From contig NZ_JBDZDT010000010.1 in NCBI RefSeq assembly GCF_040049275.1, forward strand, positions 147,026 through 211,025: a stretch of DNA of 64,000 nt. The letters run 5' to 3'. Shown piece after piece: positions 49,351-57,788 of this stretch (position 1 is its first letter; every line of letters begins with the position of its first letter). Below the pieces are notes generated by a model. It saw nothing but the letters and a program-made list of their open reading frames with translations, did no database searches and was not told where the DNA came from. The position numbers and the translations under genes were made by a program. The DNA comes from Aquabacter sp040049275. Lineage in GTDB: Bacteria; Pseudomonadota; Alphaproteobacteria; Rhizobiales; Xanthobacteraceae.

Positions 49351-49629
49351 ATGAACGTCGTTCAGTGCAGGATGGCGCGCACCGCCCTGGGGTGGGGCGT
49401 GCGTGATCTCGCCAAAGCCGCATCCGTATCTGTGGATACGATATCGAGGCTGGAGCGCGGAGAGGATCTGTTACCACGGACCCTCACCGCCATCCGCACA
49501 GCTCTCGAATCCGCCGGCGTCCAATTCCTGGATAACGGCGATGTTGCAGGCGGGCCCGGCGTGGCGCTGAAGGTTGGCGCGGATGAGGGGCTACGGCCGG
49601 AGCAGTTGAATGCCGGCAATGACGGCTGA
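49351..49629 (+). CDS. XRE-family helix-turn-helix regulator
   Basis: The 92-residue protein has a Cro/C1-type HTH covering residues 1-58: RMARTALGWGVRDLAKAASVSVDTISRLERGEDLLPRTLTAIRTALESAGVQFLD. This N-terminal form, lacking other domains, is common in alphaproteobacterial prophages. The C-terminal 30 residues are glycine-rich and probably disordered. It likely represses itself and the divergent 153-aa gene through the palindrome at 49286-49302. Confidence 0.85.
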   Translation: MNVVQCRMARTALGWGVRDLAKAASVSVDTISRLERGEDLLPRTLTAIRTALESAGVQFLDNGDVAGGPGVALKVGADEGLRPEQLNAGNDG

Positions 49630-49760
49630 GAAGCCACCGTCGCGTGCGTATAAGGCTTATGACACTACCGTCTGGACAGCCCAGGTGCCGCTTGCAACTA
49701 ATGCTCCCATAATACCTGGGAGGCGGGAAGATGGGATAAGTTTGGCTGAGGCTGAGTGGC

Positions 49761-50156
49761 ATGATGCCACCCCTTGCCATTGCGCTGTGCGGTTGCGTGT
49801 CTTCGGCCAGCGTACCTATCACAGGCCAAATGCCCGCCGGCACCCCTGCTGCAGGACAAGCTACAGCCCGATCGGATGGGGACGGCTCATTTTGGGTACA
49901 GATCCCTGCAGGCCCAAGGTGCGATGGGAATTACAATTCGACCGATACAAATCCGACGCTGGTGGTGCAGGTAAGATGCACTGACGGGCGGTTTGGACAG
50001 ACCGTGATCACCCGCCAAATGGATCTAATTTCCGGCACCGCAATCGTCACCCTGAACGACGGCACGCGTGGGCAGTTTGTGTTTGGTAATTTAAGATTTG
50101 ATCAGGCTTTTGGCGACGGGGGCAAGGCAATGACGGCGCCCACTATTCTGAGGTGA
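49761..50156 (+). CDS. Putative small lipoprotein of the island
   Basis: The 131-residue product starts MMPPLAIALCGCVSS, with a short hydrophobic leader and a lipobox-like LCGC. The mature part is beta-rich (GSFWVQIPAGPRCDGNYNSTDTNPTLVVQVRCTDGRFGQT, GTAIVTLNDGTRGQFVFGN), with two cysteines likely paired. I recognise no family, though it recalls small surface lipoproteins of prophages. The leader lacks the usual positive charges, so export is uncertain. No strong ribosome site is visible. Confidence 0.5.
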   Translation: MMPPLAIALCGCVSSASVPITGQMPAGTPAAGQATARSDGDGSFWVQIPAGPRCDGNYNSTDTNPTLVVQVRCTDGRFGQTVITRQMDLISGTAIVTLNDGTRGQFVFGNLRFDQAFGDGGKAMTAPTILR

Positions 50157-50253
50157 TGATCTACCGTGCTTCATCTGCCGGCCGCGCGACTGGTAGATGG
50201 TAATGACCTTCACCGACTGAATGGGCGCGATCTGGAAAAGGACTCAGTCGCCG

Positions 50254-50886
50254 ATGTCGACCGACCTAGGAGCCGATGTATCGGGTGCTGCGAAGAAGCT
50301 CAACTTGTGGGCAGACATGGCCGCGAGAGCATATGGAGCTTATTCCGGGATAAACGCTTCAATCGCTGCCGCGTCCGACAAGTCCCTCCCTTCGATTCAT
50401 CACGCTCATGAAATTCGTCAACAGTTGGCGCTGATGTCTGTAATCCGGACTTTCGCGTTGCTGGATCGAGATGCCGGCCTTTCTATGCAGTCGGTGCATC
50501 GTTTCTTGAAACGAGAGGAGGCTATCAGGCTCGTCGCAGAATCGTTTGCCCTAAGTGAGCCCCCGTCGAGTTTGGAAGGCGCGAAGCGTGACAGTTCGTT
50601 GGCAGTCCAGCGATTTCTCCTAAAGTACGGCGAAATCGACTGGACTGTATTCGGTCGACTTCAGAGCTTTAGAAATGTCGCGATCTCTCATATAACTTGG
50701 CGAGAAGTGGACAAGTTCGTAACGTATGGCGAATTAGAGCATCTAGTTCGCATATCATGTGCGCTGGCAGGGGAGTTCACTTTCATGACAAGCGGACTAA
50801 ATGACTGGCCAGAAGAACAGATCGCCGTCAGTTACGACGATGCTTTTATGTTTTGGAGTGCTGCGCTTAAAGCAAGCCTCACCTAG
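50254..50886 (+). CDS. Candidate HEPN-domain (AbiU2-like) protein
   Basis: The 210-residue all-helical protein starts at ATG 50254, with AAAAGGA 11 bases upstream. Its centre holds IDWTVFGRLQSFRNVAISH, where RNVAISH fits the R-x4-6-H motif of HEPN RNases, preceded by a helix-pair layout like that of AbiU2/AbiV proteins. If correct, it would be an RNase toxin or abortive-infection protein. No antitoxin gene is obviously paired; the AlpA-like gene follows 92 bases later. GC is lower than the core chromosome, consistent with transfer. Assignment rests on motif reading only. Confidence 0.55.
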   Translation: MSTDLGADVSGAAKKLNLWADMAARAYGAYSGINASIAAASDKSLPSIHHAHEIRQQLALMSVIRTFALLDRDAGLSMQSVHRFLKREEAIRLVAESFALSEPPSSLEGAKRDSSLAVQRFLLKYGEIDWTVFGRLQSFRNVAISHITWREVDKFVTYGELEHLVRISCALAGEFTFMTSGLNDWPEEQIAVSYDDAFMFWSAALKASLT

Positions 50887-50978
50887 TCGCCGGCGCGATG
50901 CCAATAGCCCCCTGAATCGAGCCAAGGCCATTGCAGAGGCAGCTAGATTGAAGCGGGCTCGGGTGAAAGAGGGAAGCC

Positions 50979-51188
50979 GTGACCAGTAACGGTGGTTCCG
51001 GGACGGCTTATAGCCTAGCGGAGGCCACTGTGATCGATCTGCGCGAGTGTGCGCGAATCTCGGGAATTAGCCTGTCGACGCTCCGTCGCAGGATCGACGA
51101 GGGGGACGGGCCGAAAGTGCTCCGCATGTCACCCCGGCGAGTCGGCATTAGGGCCGGAGATCTTTGGCGCTGGATAGAGTCGAGGTGA
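50979..51188 (+). CDS. AlpA-like / MerR-type helix-turn-helix protein
   Basis: The 69-residue protein starts with GTG 50979 after AGAGGGA. The sequence VIDLRECARISGISLSTLRRRIDEGDGPKVLRMSPRRVGIRAGDLWRWIESR is the winged HTH of AlpA-type regulators and excisionases, with the closing W-x-x-WIESR pattern. In P4-like elements and phages AlpA controls integrase or excision. No integrase is visible, so its target may be lost or outside the window. Confidence 0.83.
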   Translation: MTSNGGSGTAYSLAEATVIDLRECARISGISLSTLRRRIDEGDGPKVLRMSPRRVGIRAGDLWRWIESR

Positions 51189-51232
51189 TGCGCTGCCGCC
51201 CTCTAGAGCGGCGGTGCGGCGGGGCAAAGCGC

Positions 51233-51469
51233 CTAGGCCCTTTGAAAAACTTTATCTCCTCCTTTGAGCTTGAATGAATTTAAGCCCGTCTTCTCGAGAA
51301 CAGACCCATCCTGAAGTTCAAAGCGTTTACGTACTTGATCTTGGCTCGACATTCCATCCCTTCTGTTCTCATTGGATTTTATTCTGAGCTGAAGGTAGGT
51401 TATGAGATATAATTGCCCATCATCGTCCACGGCTCTGAACGTTTCGACTATCTGCCACTTGTTGAGCAC
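51233..51469 (-). CDS. Small hypothetical protein
   Basis: The 78-residue protein starts with GTG 51469, preceded by TAAGGA at good spacing. The sequence VETFRAVDDDGQLYLITYLQLRIKSNENRRDGMSSQDQVRKRFELQDGSVLEKTGLNSFKL is compositionally natural: mixed beta strands with ELQDGSVLEKTG like a small strand-rich fold. No family recognised. It lies between two rightward genes in opposite orientation. The DNA is clearly AT-richer than its neighbours. Confidence 0.55.
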   Translation of the reverse strand: MLNKWQIVETFRAVDDDGQLYLITYLQLRIKSNENRRDGMSSQDQVRKRFELQDGSVLEKTGLNSFKLKGGDKVFQRA

Positions 51470-51664
51470 CGGGATATCCTTATATCAATTCAGTATTGCA
51501 TTGTAGAAGTTAGGCAGGGGTTCCCCGAACTACGCAATGATCAAACCCGTCGCCCTATAAGGCGAGAACGTGCCAGCGGGCTCTCTCCGCTCCTCCCCTT
51601 TGGAGCATGGACAAGCCCAAGCCGCCGCGCAACTATCGCGAGCGTAAGCATTGGGGGAACGGTC

Positions 51665-52012
51665 GTGGGAAGCGCGCAGGGCAAGAACGGGGCAATATCA
51701 TTCGATGGCAAGCTGATCACCATCACGAAGGGCGGCGGCGGACTGGGAACGTTTCTCAATCAGGGCATACAGGGTGACAGATACATTCTCGCCCTAGCTA
51801 TTACGGCTGTTGAATTCAGGGATTCGGCCAAAGGGGGCGGCGGCTTTATCGCTTTTGATTTTCCGGGAAAAAACCCGCCCCGCGGCGGAGTCTTCGACGC
51901 CATGGCAGACGAAAATGCTGTGGTGTTCACGGCGGATCAGCGGGAAGACTTCATAAAGGTTCGGGATGAGATCCTCGCCTTCATGTGGGGCTCGACACAG
52001 CCTCCCGTATGA
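51665..52012 (+). CDS. DUF4429-like protein
   Basis: The 115-residue product is read from GTG 51665, seven bases after GGGGG. The pattern GAISFDGKLITITKGGGGLGTFLNQGIQGDRYILALAITAVEFRDSAKGGGGFIAFDFPG...GGVFDAMADENAVVF...REDFIKVRDEILAFM matches the DUF4429 fold, a PH-like domain often found in Gram-positive and phage proteins with SHOCT. No SHOCT tail here. The open frame runs back to 51413 but the upstream residues look random, so the start is uncertain. Confidence 0.62.
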   Translation: MGSAQGKNGAISFDGKLITITKGGGGLGTFLNQGIQGDRYILALAITAVEFRDSAKGGGGFIAFDFPGKNPPRGGVFDAMADENAVVFTADQREDFIKVRDEILAFMWGSTQPPV

Positions 52013-52176
52013 CACGGTAGGTCCTCGGCACTCCATTGACCCCCGTCCGGGTGAGACCCCTATCCTCGCCGACCCCCCGGCGCGACATGCCCCCCACATC
52101 CACTGTTGGGGCGAGCCTAAACGGAACGCCTATGCCGCTCCGGCGTTTCTCCCGCGCATTCAACGGGAGATACCCC

Positions 52177-52611
52177 ATGCGTAACCTGATCCTTGCCGCG
52201 GTCGCCGCTTCTGCGCTTGTAGCTCCCGCGTACGCCCAGACCACGACGACCCCCAGCGCCACGGCCCCCGCAGCAACCACCACGGCGACCACCGGGGCCG
52301 CGAAATTCGTGAACGTCCCGAACAGGGCCGCGATGAGCGAGCAAATCACCGACCTCGACATCTATAACAACGCCGGCGAGAAAGTCGGTGAGATTGAAGA
52401 TGTCGTGATCAACGGCAAAGAAGTCGCTGGCTATGTCGTTTCGGTCGGCGGCTTCCTGGGAATGGGCACCAAGTATGTGGTGATTGATCCCGCCTCCGTG
52501 ATGATCACTTATGATGAAAGCAATAAAAAGTGGAACGCGAAGATGGACGTTTCCAAGGATCAGGTTAAGGCAGCGCCCGAATACAAGTACGACGCGAAAC
52601 ACAAGAGCTGA
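52177..52611 (+). CDS. PRC-barrel domain protein, exported
   Basis: The 144-residue protein has a signal peptide (MRNLILAAVAASALVAPAYA), a threonine/alanine-rich linker (TTTTPSATAPAATTTATTGA) and a PRC-barrel domain (ITDLDIYNNAGEKVGEIEDVVINGKEVAGYVVSVGGFLGMGTKYVVIDPASV). It is typical of rhizobiales periplasmic PRC-barrel proteins, a chromosomal rather than phage family. CGGGAGA precedes the ATG and a clear terminator follows. Its role is unknown. Confidence 0.88.
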   Translation: MRNLILAAVAASALVAPAYAQTTTTPSATAPAATTTATTGAAKFVNVPNRAAMSEQITDLDIYNNAGEKVGEIEDVVINGKEVAGYVVSVGGFLGMGTKYVVIDPASVMITYDESNKKWNAKMDVSKDQVKAAPEYKYDAKHKS

Positions 52612-52640
52612 TATCCGGTAGAGAGATAGCCGGGACGACC

Positions 52641-52672
52641 AACCGCCGGGCCCAGCTCGGCGGTTTTTTATT
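52641..52672 (+). terminator. Rho-independent terminator after the PRC-barrel gene
   Basis: CCGCCG (52643-52648) pairs with CGGCGG (52658-52663), followed by TTTTTTATT. The region to the right, up to 52931, contains an open frame ending KQDVNRKIARARELGDDIKRVAYL (from ATG 52850) that may be a gene fragment, but I could not support it as a gene. Confidence 0.85.
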
Positions 52673-52931
52673 GCTCCACGCGCCGATCTATCACCAGCGC
52701 AAGAGGCGGATCATATCCGGCGGCGCCAAGTGATCTGGGGGCGGAGGCACAAAGCGACTGGTGGAACAATTTGTTCCACCAGTCTTGCAGATGGCCGACG
52801 CGCGGGGCCTCAACACGCTGCTCAATTCTCTTCCGAGGTGGCATCCGTAATGGGGGCCTCAAAGCAGGATGTGAACCGCAAAATCGCCCGCGCTCGCGAG
52901 CTCGGCGATGACATCAAGCGGGTGGCCTATC

Positions 52932-53096
52932 TTACAAGATCGGCCCGAGCCTGCCCGTGAGCAGCAGCACAATCAGGACGATGAGCAGAATTCCACCGAC
53001 ACCGAACCCATGATTCCGGTAGCGGCCGCCTCCGTAAAACAGTCCACCACCACCGAAAATCAGGATAAGGATGATCAGGATTAATAGAAGGCTCAT
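52932..53096 (-). CDS. DUF3309-family small membrane protein
   Basis: The 54-residue protein starts at ATG 53096, with GGGAG ten bases upstream. The sequence MSLLLILIILILIFGGGG...GGGRYRN...GGILLIVLIVLLLTGRLG has two hydrophobic segments flanking a glycine-rich, tyrosine-containing loop, the exact layout of DUF3309. Such genes are common single units in alphaproteobacteria; the function is unknown. Confidence 0.8.
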   Translation of the reverse strand: MSLLLILIILILIFGGGGLFYGGGRYRNHGFGVGGILLIVLIVLLLTGRLGPIL

Positions 53097-53220
53097 AGCG
53101 GCATCTCCCACCATTAAGGCCAAGCTTGGTACTAATGCCCACTAGGGGAGTCTTGTTCCTTTCTGTGGCGCTATCTCGCCGACAAAAGAGGAATGTGATG
53201 GCAAACCATCCCACCGCCCC

Positions 53221-53512
53221 TCAGGAGTGGTCGATCGCCGTGATCGTGAAACGAGGCCAAGCTCCCCCGTCGTGAGGCTGTAGAGCCCTGGTTTCCCCCA
53301 GCCGACCTTGCATCGCCGTCTTCGCCGGCGCGGACCCGATTATTGGAAACCAATCGGATGCCAGCACGTTCACCGTGACGCCTGTAATGCGACAATAGGT
53401 TTTGCCCGCCGCTCAACTTTAGAGACAGGCTATATCCAGTCAGGTCGAGCCGTGGGAATGACAATATTGCGGACGGATCATCCGTGCCGATATTGATGGC
53501 GAGACTGGTCAT
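53221..53512 (-). pseudogene. Apparently frameshifted phage gene
   Basis: From ATG 53512, with GAGG six bases upstream, the frame reads MTSLAINIGTDDPSAILSF...DLTGYSLSLKLSGGQ and then turns into arginine/serine-rich nonsense. Dropping one A in the AAAA run (minus strand of 53400-53403) continues as TYCRITGVTVNVLASDWFP...AWPRFTITAIDHS and stops at 53221. The joined product of about 96 residues looks like a natural beta-rich phage protein. A sequencing error or true decay could both explain it. Confidence 0.4.
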
Positions 53513-53533
53513 TTATGGCCTCATTAAGACATA

Positions 53534-53562
53534 CAAAAAGGCCGCCCGGAGAGGCGGTCTTT
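53534..53562 (-). terminator. Rho-independent terminator of the tail-fibre operon
   Basis: On the minus strand, GACCGCC and GGCGGCC form a stem around TCTCCG and are followed by TTTTTGTAT. It lies 34 bases after the methyltransferase stop, so it should end the leftward phage transcript. Confidence 0.75.
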
Positions 53563-53595
53563 GGCATGTTCGGAAATTAAGTTTGACGTGAGAAC

Positions 53596-54408
53596 CTACC
53601 CCATCGGGGCTGATCTACTCTTTGTGACCAGAGTTACGCCAGGAGATATAAGTATACTTTCAATATATGATGGCCGCTTTTCTTTTGGTTCCGTACCGTA
53701 TGGAAGCGAGGACCAGTCGGATCGTGCGACTTCATCGATCAACTGCTTGATCACACCGGGCATCCCATATTCATGGGATCTGAACCGGCTAACATACTGA
53801 TAGGGTTTCAAGAGCTTCTGCATCCAAGTCAGAGAGGGCCACTCGACCGGAGCATTCTTCAGCGCCTTATTGGCAATCTGGTGCAGAAACGTCCTGCCAT
53901 CACCCGGCTCCTTAAACCGCCGACCGTCCGGATAATAGGCATGGCCCTGCCAATAACCGGTCCCCCAGTCCTCAAGGCCATAGATGCCGCCCGGCTTCAA
54001 GTGCTTGAGGAACAGGTGGGAGAAGCTGACCTTTGCCAATTCGCCGATGTGCGCGGCATCATCGATGATGATGTCGAAGCCATTCGGAGCGATTTCGTTC
54101 GACACCCTGGATAAAAACTCAGTGTCATTCTGTGCGCCCCTGTACATGTGTATGCGATTTTCGTTCCTCGGCATCGTTGGCATTTCGCTACCTGGAGGGA
54201 ATAAGTCGATACCAACAATCGTTCCCTTACTAAAATAATCAGACCACATTAGCATCGACTTGCCGGTCGCGACGCCAAGCTCAAGAATAGTGACCGCATC
54301 GTCGCGCATATGCGAGAAATATCTCTCGTATATATTTAGATACGACTCAGGCTTACTTTGCGTCTCGCCTGCGCCTTGCGCATAGTCGATCAACGACACA
54401 GCCGTCAT
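53596..54408 (-). CDS. SAM-dependent methyltransferase (macrocin O-methyltransferase-like), phage cargo
   Basis: The 270-residue enzyme has motif I ILELGVATGKSMLMW, an acidic loop GIDLFPPG and motif IV FDIIIDDAAHIGE, followed by LKPGGIYGLEDWGTGYW. This pattern matches the class I methyltransferases that act on sugar-containing metabolites and cell-surface glycans. GGGAGGGA precedes ATG 54408. It sits 69 bases behind the tail fibre gene and ahead of the operon terminator, so it may alter the lysogen surface or the fibre. Its GC (near half) is much lower than the core genes. Confidence 0.82.
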   Translation of the reverse strand: MTAVSLIDYAQGAGETQSKPESYLNIYERYFSHMRDDAVTILELGVATGKSMLMWSDYFSKGTIVGIDLFPPGSEMPTMPRNENRIHMYRGAQNDTEFLSRVSNEIAPNGFDIIIDDAAHIGELAKVSFSHLFLKHLKPGGIYGLEDWGTGYWQGHAYYPDGRRFKEPGDGRTFLHQIANKALKNAPVEWPSLTWMQKLLKPYQYVSRFRSHEYGMPGVIKQLIDEVARSDWSSLPYGTEPKEKRPSYIESILISPGVTLVTKSRSAPMG

Positions 54409-54476
54409 TACGTCCCTCCCCATAGGGGGATATGACTCAATACGCTCCAGTCGCTTAAGTCAACCGAGCGGTGTCA

Positions 54477-57437
54477 TTACGATAAGCGATGCACGTCGAG
54501 ATGAGTCCAGAACGGGCTCCCAAATATGGTTTTGGTGCCCGAACCGGAGATCTGAACAAGCGCGGTGATCACGTCGCCCTTCGCCAATGCGAGTTCGCCC
54601 GACACCGTGAATGTCTGGAGATCCGTCGCGCCGGTACTGCCCTTGGCATAGCCCGCCTCGGCGAATTGGTTGACGCCGGTCTTTGCAATGACCGCAAAGA
54701 CCCGAGCGTCAGCCGGGCAAGCCGTGAGAGTTATCGACGCGCGGACATAATAGGTCCCATCCGCCGGCACGGCGAAGCCGTTGCTACCGCCCGAAAACGC
54801 AGAGGCGTTGTCCAGAGCGGCCGCGGTGAACTGCACCGTCACAGCGGAACTGGTGGCAACCGACTGGTCCACGTCGTTCCGATGCGCGCGGAATGTCGGC
54901 CGCGCGGGCGTTGACCAACAGGCACCCTCCACGACGGGTCTATAGACCAGCGCCGCCATGTAGTCAGAGGGGTGATTGTAGCCCGTGCCACCGTGATAGC
55001 CGGGAGGCGTTGTACCATCGCCCCACAGTTGGGAATCCGTTGCGCTCGGCATATTGGTCCGCGGCTCGCCATAAGAAAAGTCCGCCGAGATCAGCGGGCA
55101 ATTCCCGGTGCTCACCACGGTGGGAAAGAACATCCCGCCGCGGGATATCAACTGGCCAGCAAAAACCGGCCTCGCATACGTGCCGTTGTCGGTGCTGTCA
55201 TCGTAGATCGTAAACCTGTTGCCGTGCTTTTCTAAAACCAGTCGAGACATAGCGCTTGATGGCGGAGCGAATGTTATGATCTCGTTCATATATTGAACGT
55301 TATCTTCAAGCGTTCCACCATATCCGAATACGCGGAATGCGGAACTACTAGATCTCGTAATGGTAACAAAGTCTGCGCAGGGACCCGTCCCAGTCTTAAT
55401 CGTCAGGGTCCCCCCCTCGTCAGTCCACTCTGATGCGTCGAAGTTAATCCCAACCCTGAAGTCGTATACTTCGCGAGTGCCAACCGCCGTCAAGTTTCCT
55501 TCTACGATCGTCGCATCGACGGTATCGCCCTCGGAAAGAACCGACGAGCATGGATCGAACCCATCGCGCACCATGCAGCACAGGCGATGCATATCGAGGA
55601 GACCGTAACCATAGAACTGGGCAAAGGTCCTGGTAAAGCCAGCGGCGATGTCCCGCTGCTCTTGCGCCGTCCGAGTGGCAAAGGTCGGATTCCCCTTCGA
55701 CCCATAGGAGGACGGCACATTGGTGCAAAAAACGAACCCCGGCACCTTCGCCCAAGTCGCCGTCTGATCGATGATGTACTTCATCCAATTATATGAGATT
55801 TCATCCCGATCATTCTGGCCAAGAGACAACACGATAAGGTCTGGCGCGAGAGCCTCGATATAGTCGATCCACATCTGGCCAGGGACGGTTGCCCACGGGA
55901 TTGAAAAGATGTCTGGCGCCAGGGTCCCCACCGCGGCATATGTACCGCCGTTTACAGAGCGGTTTACAAAGGAAATCGGCCCGATCTGGCGCACAATCTC
56001 GCGCTCAACAATCTCCGCAATATTATCGGAACGGCCAATCGTGTTTGCATAATATGTCGAGATGGAATCGCCCACGAAGACCACCCGCGGGTTCTGGCGC
56101 AGGTTGAGCTTCTGAAGATGACGATCCGGCACCATGCCGATGCTCTGGAGCACGGCAGGCGGCGAGTTCGGGGGGATGACCTGCTTGCGGTAGATGCCCG
56201 AGATGCTGCCGGTGCCGACGAAGGTGATGTCGGCGACGTCGCCCTGAGGGACATTGCTCGTGACTGCAATGGCGCCATCGACATAGACGGTGCGCAACCC
56301 CATCGCAGCGCAGTAGCCGGCTGCAGAAATTACCGCAGCCGCATTGTCGGCCTCGCCCACCCCACCGCCGAACATCTCCAAGGTGGGCCGCTCGGTTCGC
56401 AGCTCGAACCATGTGGTATCGATCAAAAGCTTGCCGTCGTGCGAGGGCTCGCTGTCCACCTTCACGTAGAGGCCGCCACCGCGATTCCCAGCGGCTGCAT
56501 AGCCCAGCGTTTCCACCGCTTCCGTGGTCGGTAGAAGCTCCGCCCCCAGCGCGTCGGAATACGTCGCAAAGCGTTGGATCTTAGTGCCGTCCAGGGCTGT
56601 CTCGATCGCATCGAGGCGCACACCGGTTCCAACGGATTCCAGAGCGGTCAGTCTTCCCTCAACGGCCGTCAGGTCGCCGCCGTTGAACACGCCCCATTCC
56701 GTGACATCGACAACCTCGAGCACCTCGATATCAGTGACGCCGGTGGTGCCGAAAGTCTGCACGTAGGGCCGCGCGTAGACCGTACCCCCGGGCGCCACGG
56801 CGTCGACCTCCGCCCCTGCTGCCGCCGAGAAATTGAACGTGCGCTCAACGCGTCCGCTGCCAACCGTGAGATTGGTGATAACGTCAAGGTTTGTGGTCGA
56901 TATGATCGCCTTAGCGGCACCCATCCATAGCACGCCGAGCGTCACGCCGTCGCCGGCAGGATCCGGTGCGTTGGTGGTTCTCCGCACGACATATCGGACC
57001 CGGTACAGATGGCCCGGCTCAACCCGAGTGATCGCGCGCGGCGCCCGCAGTCCTGCGCCCGTCACGGCGATCGCTGCACCATCCTGCCGCGTTACGCTGC
57101 CCGTGAGTGGAGCCAGCGAGGCGGGAGATCCCGCGATATTGGCAGCCCACAACGCCGGCCGCTCACCGGGGCGGGAAAGGTCGGAAACGGCAGCAACGTT
57201 CGTGTCAGCCGCGTTCGCGTTGTCGCCATTGGCGCGCGCCGTGGCGTCAGCGGAGACCGCAGCCTGCCTTGCCGCTGCCTCGGTGGCCACAGCAACTTGT
57301 CGCGCATTGGCCTCCGCTTCCAGAGCAGTTTGCGCCGCCTTCCCATCCACCAGGTTGGCCTTGTCCACCGTCTGGTTGATGATGGATACAAGCGTAGCGC
57401 CGGTGTCGGTCGAAGTATTAAAATGTGGAATGGGCAA
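54477..57437 (-). CDS. Phage tail fibre with SGNH/GDSL esterase domain
   Basis: The 986-residue protein begins with an alanine-rich coiled coil (residues about 20-90, TALEAEANARQVAVATEAAARQAAV). A carbohydrate-binding-like region (about 95-250) and a short beta-helix start (FGGGVGEADNAAAVISAAG) follow. The SGNH hydrolase domain has block I VFVGDSIST near residue 455, block III SLGQND near residue 540 and a late His/Asp region (YNHPSDYM). The C-terminal 120 residues form a jelly-roll-like tip. It probably removes acyl groups from host surface polysaccharide during adsorption. Its start overlaps the 75-aa gene by 20 bases. Confidence 0.83.
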   Translation of the reverse strand: MPIPHFNTSTDTGATLVSIINQTVDKANLVDGKAAQTALEAEANARQVAVATEAAARQAAVSADATARANGDNANAADTNVAAVSDLSRPGERPALWAANIAGSPASLAPLTGSVTRQDGAAIAVTGAGLRAPRAITRVEPGHLYRVRYVVRRTTNAPDPAGDGVTLGVLWMGAAKAIISTTNLDVITNLTVGSGRVERTFNFSAAAGAEVDAVAPGGTVYARPYVQTFGTTGVTDIEVLEVVDVTEWGVFNGGDLTAVEGRLTALESVGTGVRLDAIETALDGTKIQRFATYSDALGAELLPTTEAVETLGYAAAGNRGGGLYVKVDSEPSHDGKLLIDTTWFELRTERPTLEMFGGGVGEADNAAAVISAAGYCAAMGLRTVYVDGAIAVTSNVPQGDVADITFVGTGSISGIYRKQVIPPNSPPAVLQSIGMVPDRHLQKLNLRQNPRVVFVGDSISTYYANTIGRSDNIAEIVEREIVRQIGPISFVNRSVNGGTYAAVGTLAPDIFSIPWATVPGQMWIDYIEALAPDLIVLSLGQNDRDEISYNWMKYIIDQTATWAKVPGFVFCTNVPSSYGSKGNPTFATRTAQEQRDIAAGFTRTFAQFYGYGLLDMHRLCCMVRDGFDPCSSVLSEGDTVDATIVEGNLTAVGTREVYDFRVGINFDASEWTDEGGTLTIKTGTGPCADFVTITRSSSSAFRVFGYGGTLEDNVQYMNEIITFAPPSSAMSRLVLEKHGNRFTIYDDSTDNGTYARPVFAGQLISRGGMFFPTVVSTGNCPLISADFSYGEPRTNMPSATDSQLWGDGTTPPGYHGGTGYNHPSDYMAALVYRPVVEGACWSTPARPTFRAHRNDVDQSVATSSAVTVQFTAAALDNASAFSGGSNGFAVPADGTYYVRASITLTACPADARVFAVIAKTGVNQFAEAGYAKGSTGATDLQTFTVSGELALAKGDVITALVQISGSGTKTIFGSPFWTHLDVHRLS

Positions 57438-57645
57438 TTATCTTCTCCAAAGCCGCTTGGTCACGGCGTTGAGCGCAGTAGTTGCGCATGATTTCGAATT
57501 CGTCATCCTGCCTATCGGCTCTCCGCCCAAGTAATTCGCCGATGAATGCAGTGATGCTACGGATGTTTTCTAGATTTTTGGGCGCGGCCTCGACCGGGCA
57601 AGCGGAAGCCGCCGCAGCGTAGGCGGCGGGTTCTGTTAATTGCAT
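57418..57645 (-). CDS. Small phage protein overlapping the tail-fibre gene
   Basis: The 75-residue acidic helical protein (LTEPAAYAAAASACPVEAAPKNLENIRSITAFIGELLGRRADRQDDEFEIMRNYCAQRRDQAALEKI) starts at ATG 57645. It ends 20 bases inside the tail fibre gene, which implies translational coupling. No family recognised. It could be a fibre assembly helper by position only. Confidence 0.6.
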   Translation of the reverse strand: MQLTEPAAYAAAASACPVEAAPKNLENIRSITAFIGELLGRRADRQDDEFEIMRNYCAQRRDQAALEKIIAHSTF

Positions 57646-57788
57646 CGTGGAATCCAGTTGCAGACCTGCCCCACATCGTGAGGGGGGGTCATGTTCTCAA
57701 TTGCGGATGCGTGCGCGCTGAGGGGACGCGGATGCGCAGGGCGAGGGGTCGGAGGCATCGAGATGCCCCCGGGGGTACTGCGTCAAAG

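Noticed and set aside
51607..51777. ATG frame starting MDKPKPPRNYRERKHWG
   Set aside because: Short frame in a different phase within the DUF4429-like gene; its composition becomes arginine/glycine/histidine nonsense and the overlapping frame has the conserved domain.
52730..52960. Rightward 76-codon frame after the PRC-barrel terminator
   Set aside because: Only the middle (KQDVNRKIARARELGDDIKRV) looks protein-like; there is no ribosome site and the end overlaps the DUF3309 gene. It may be a gene fragment but cannot be supported.
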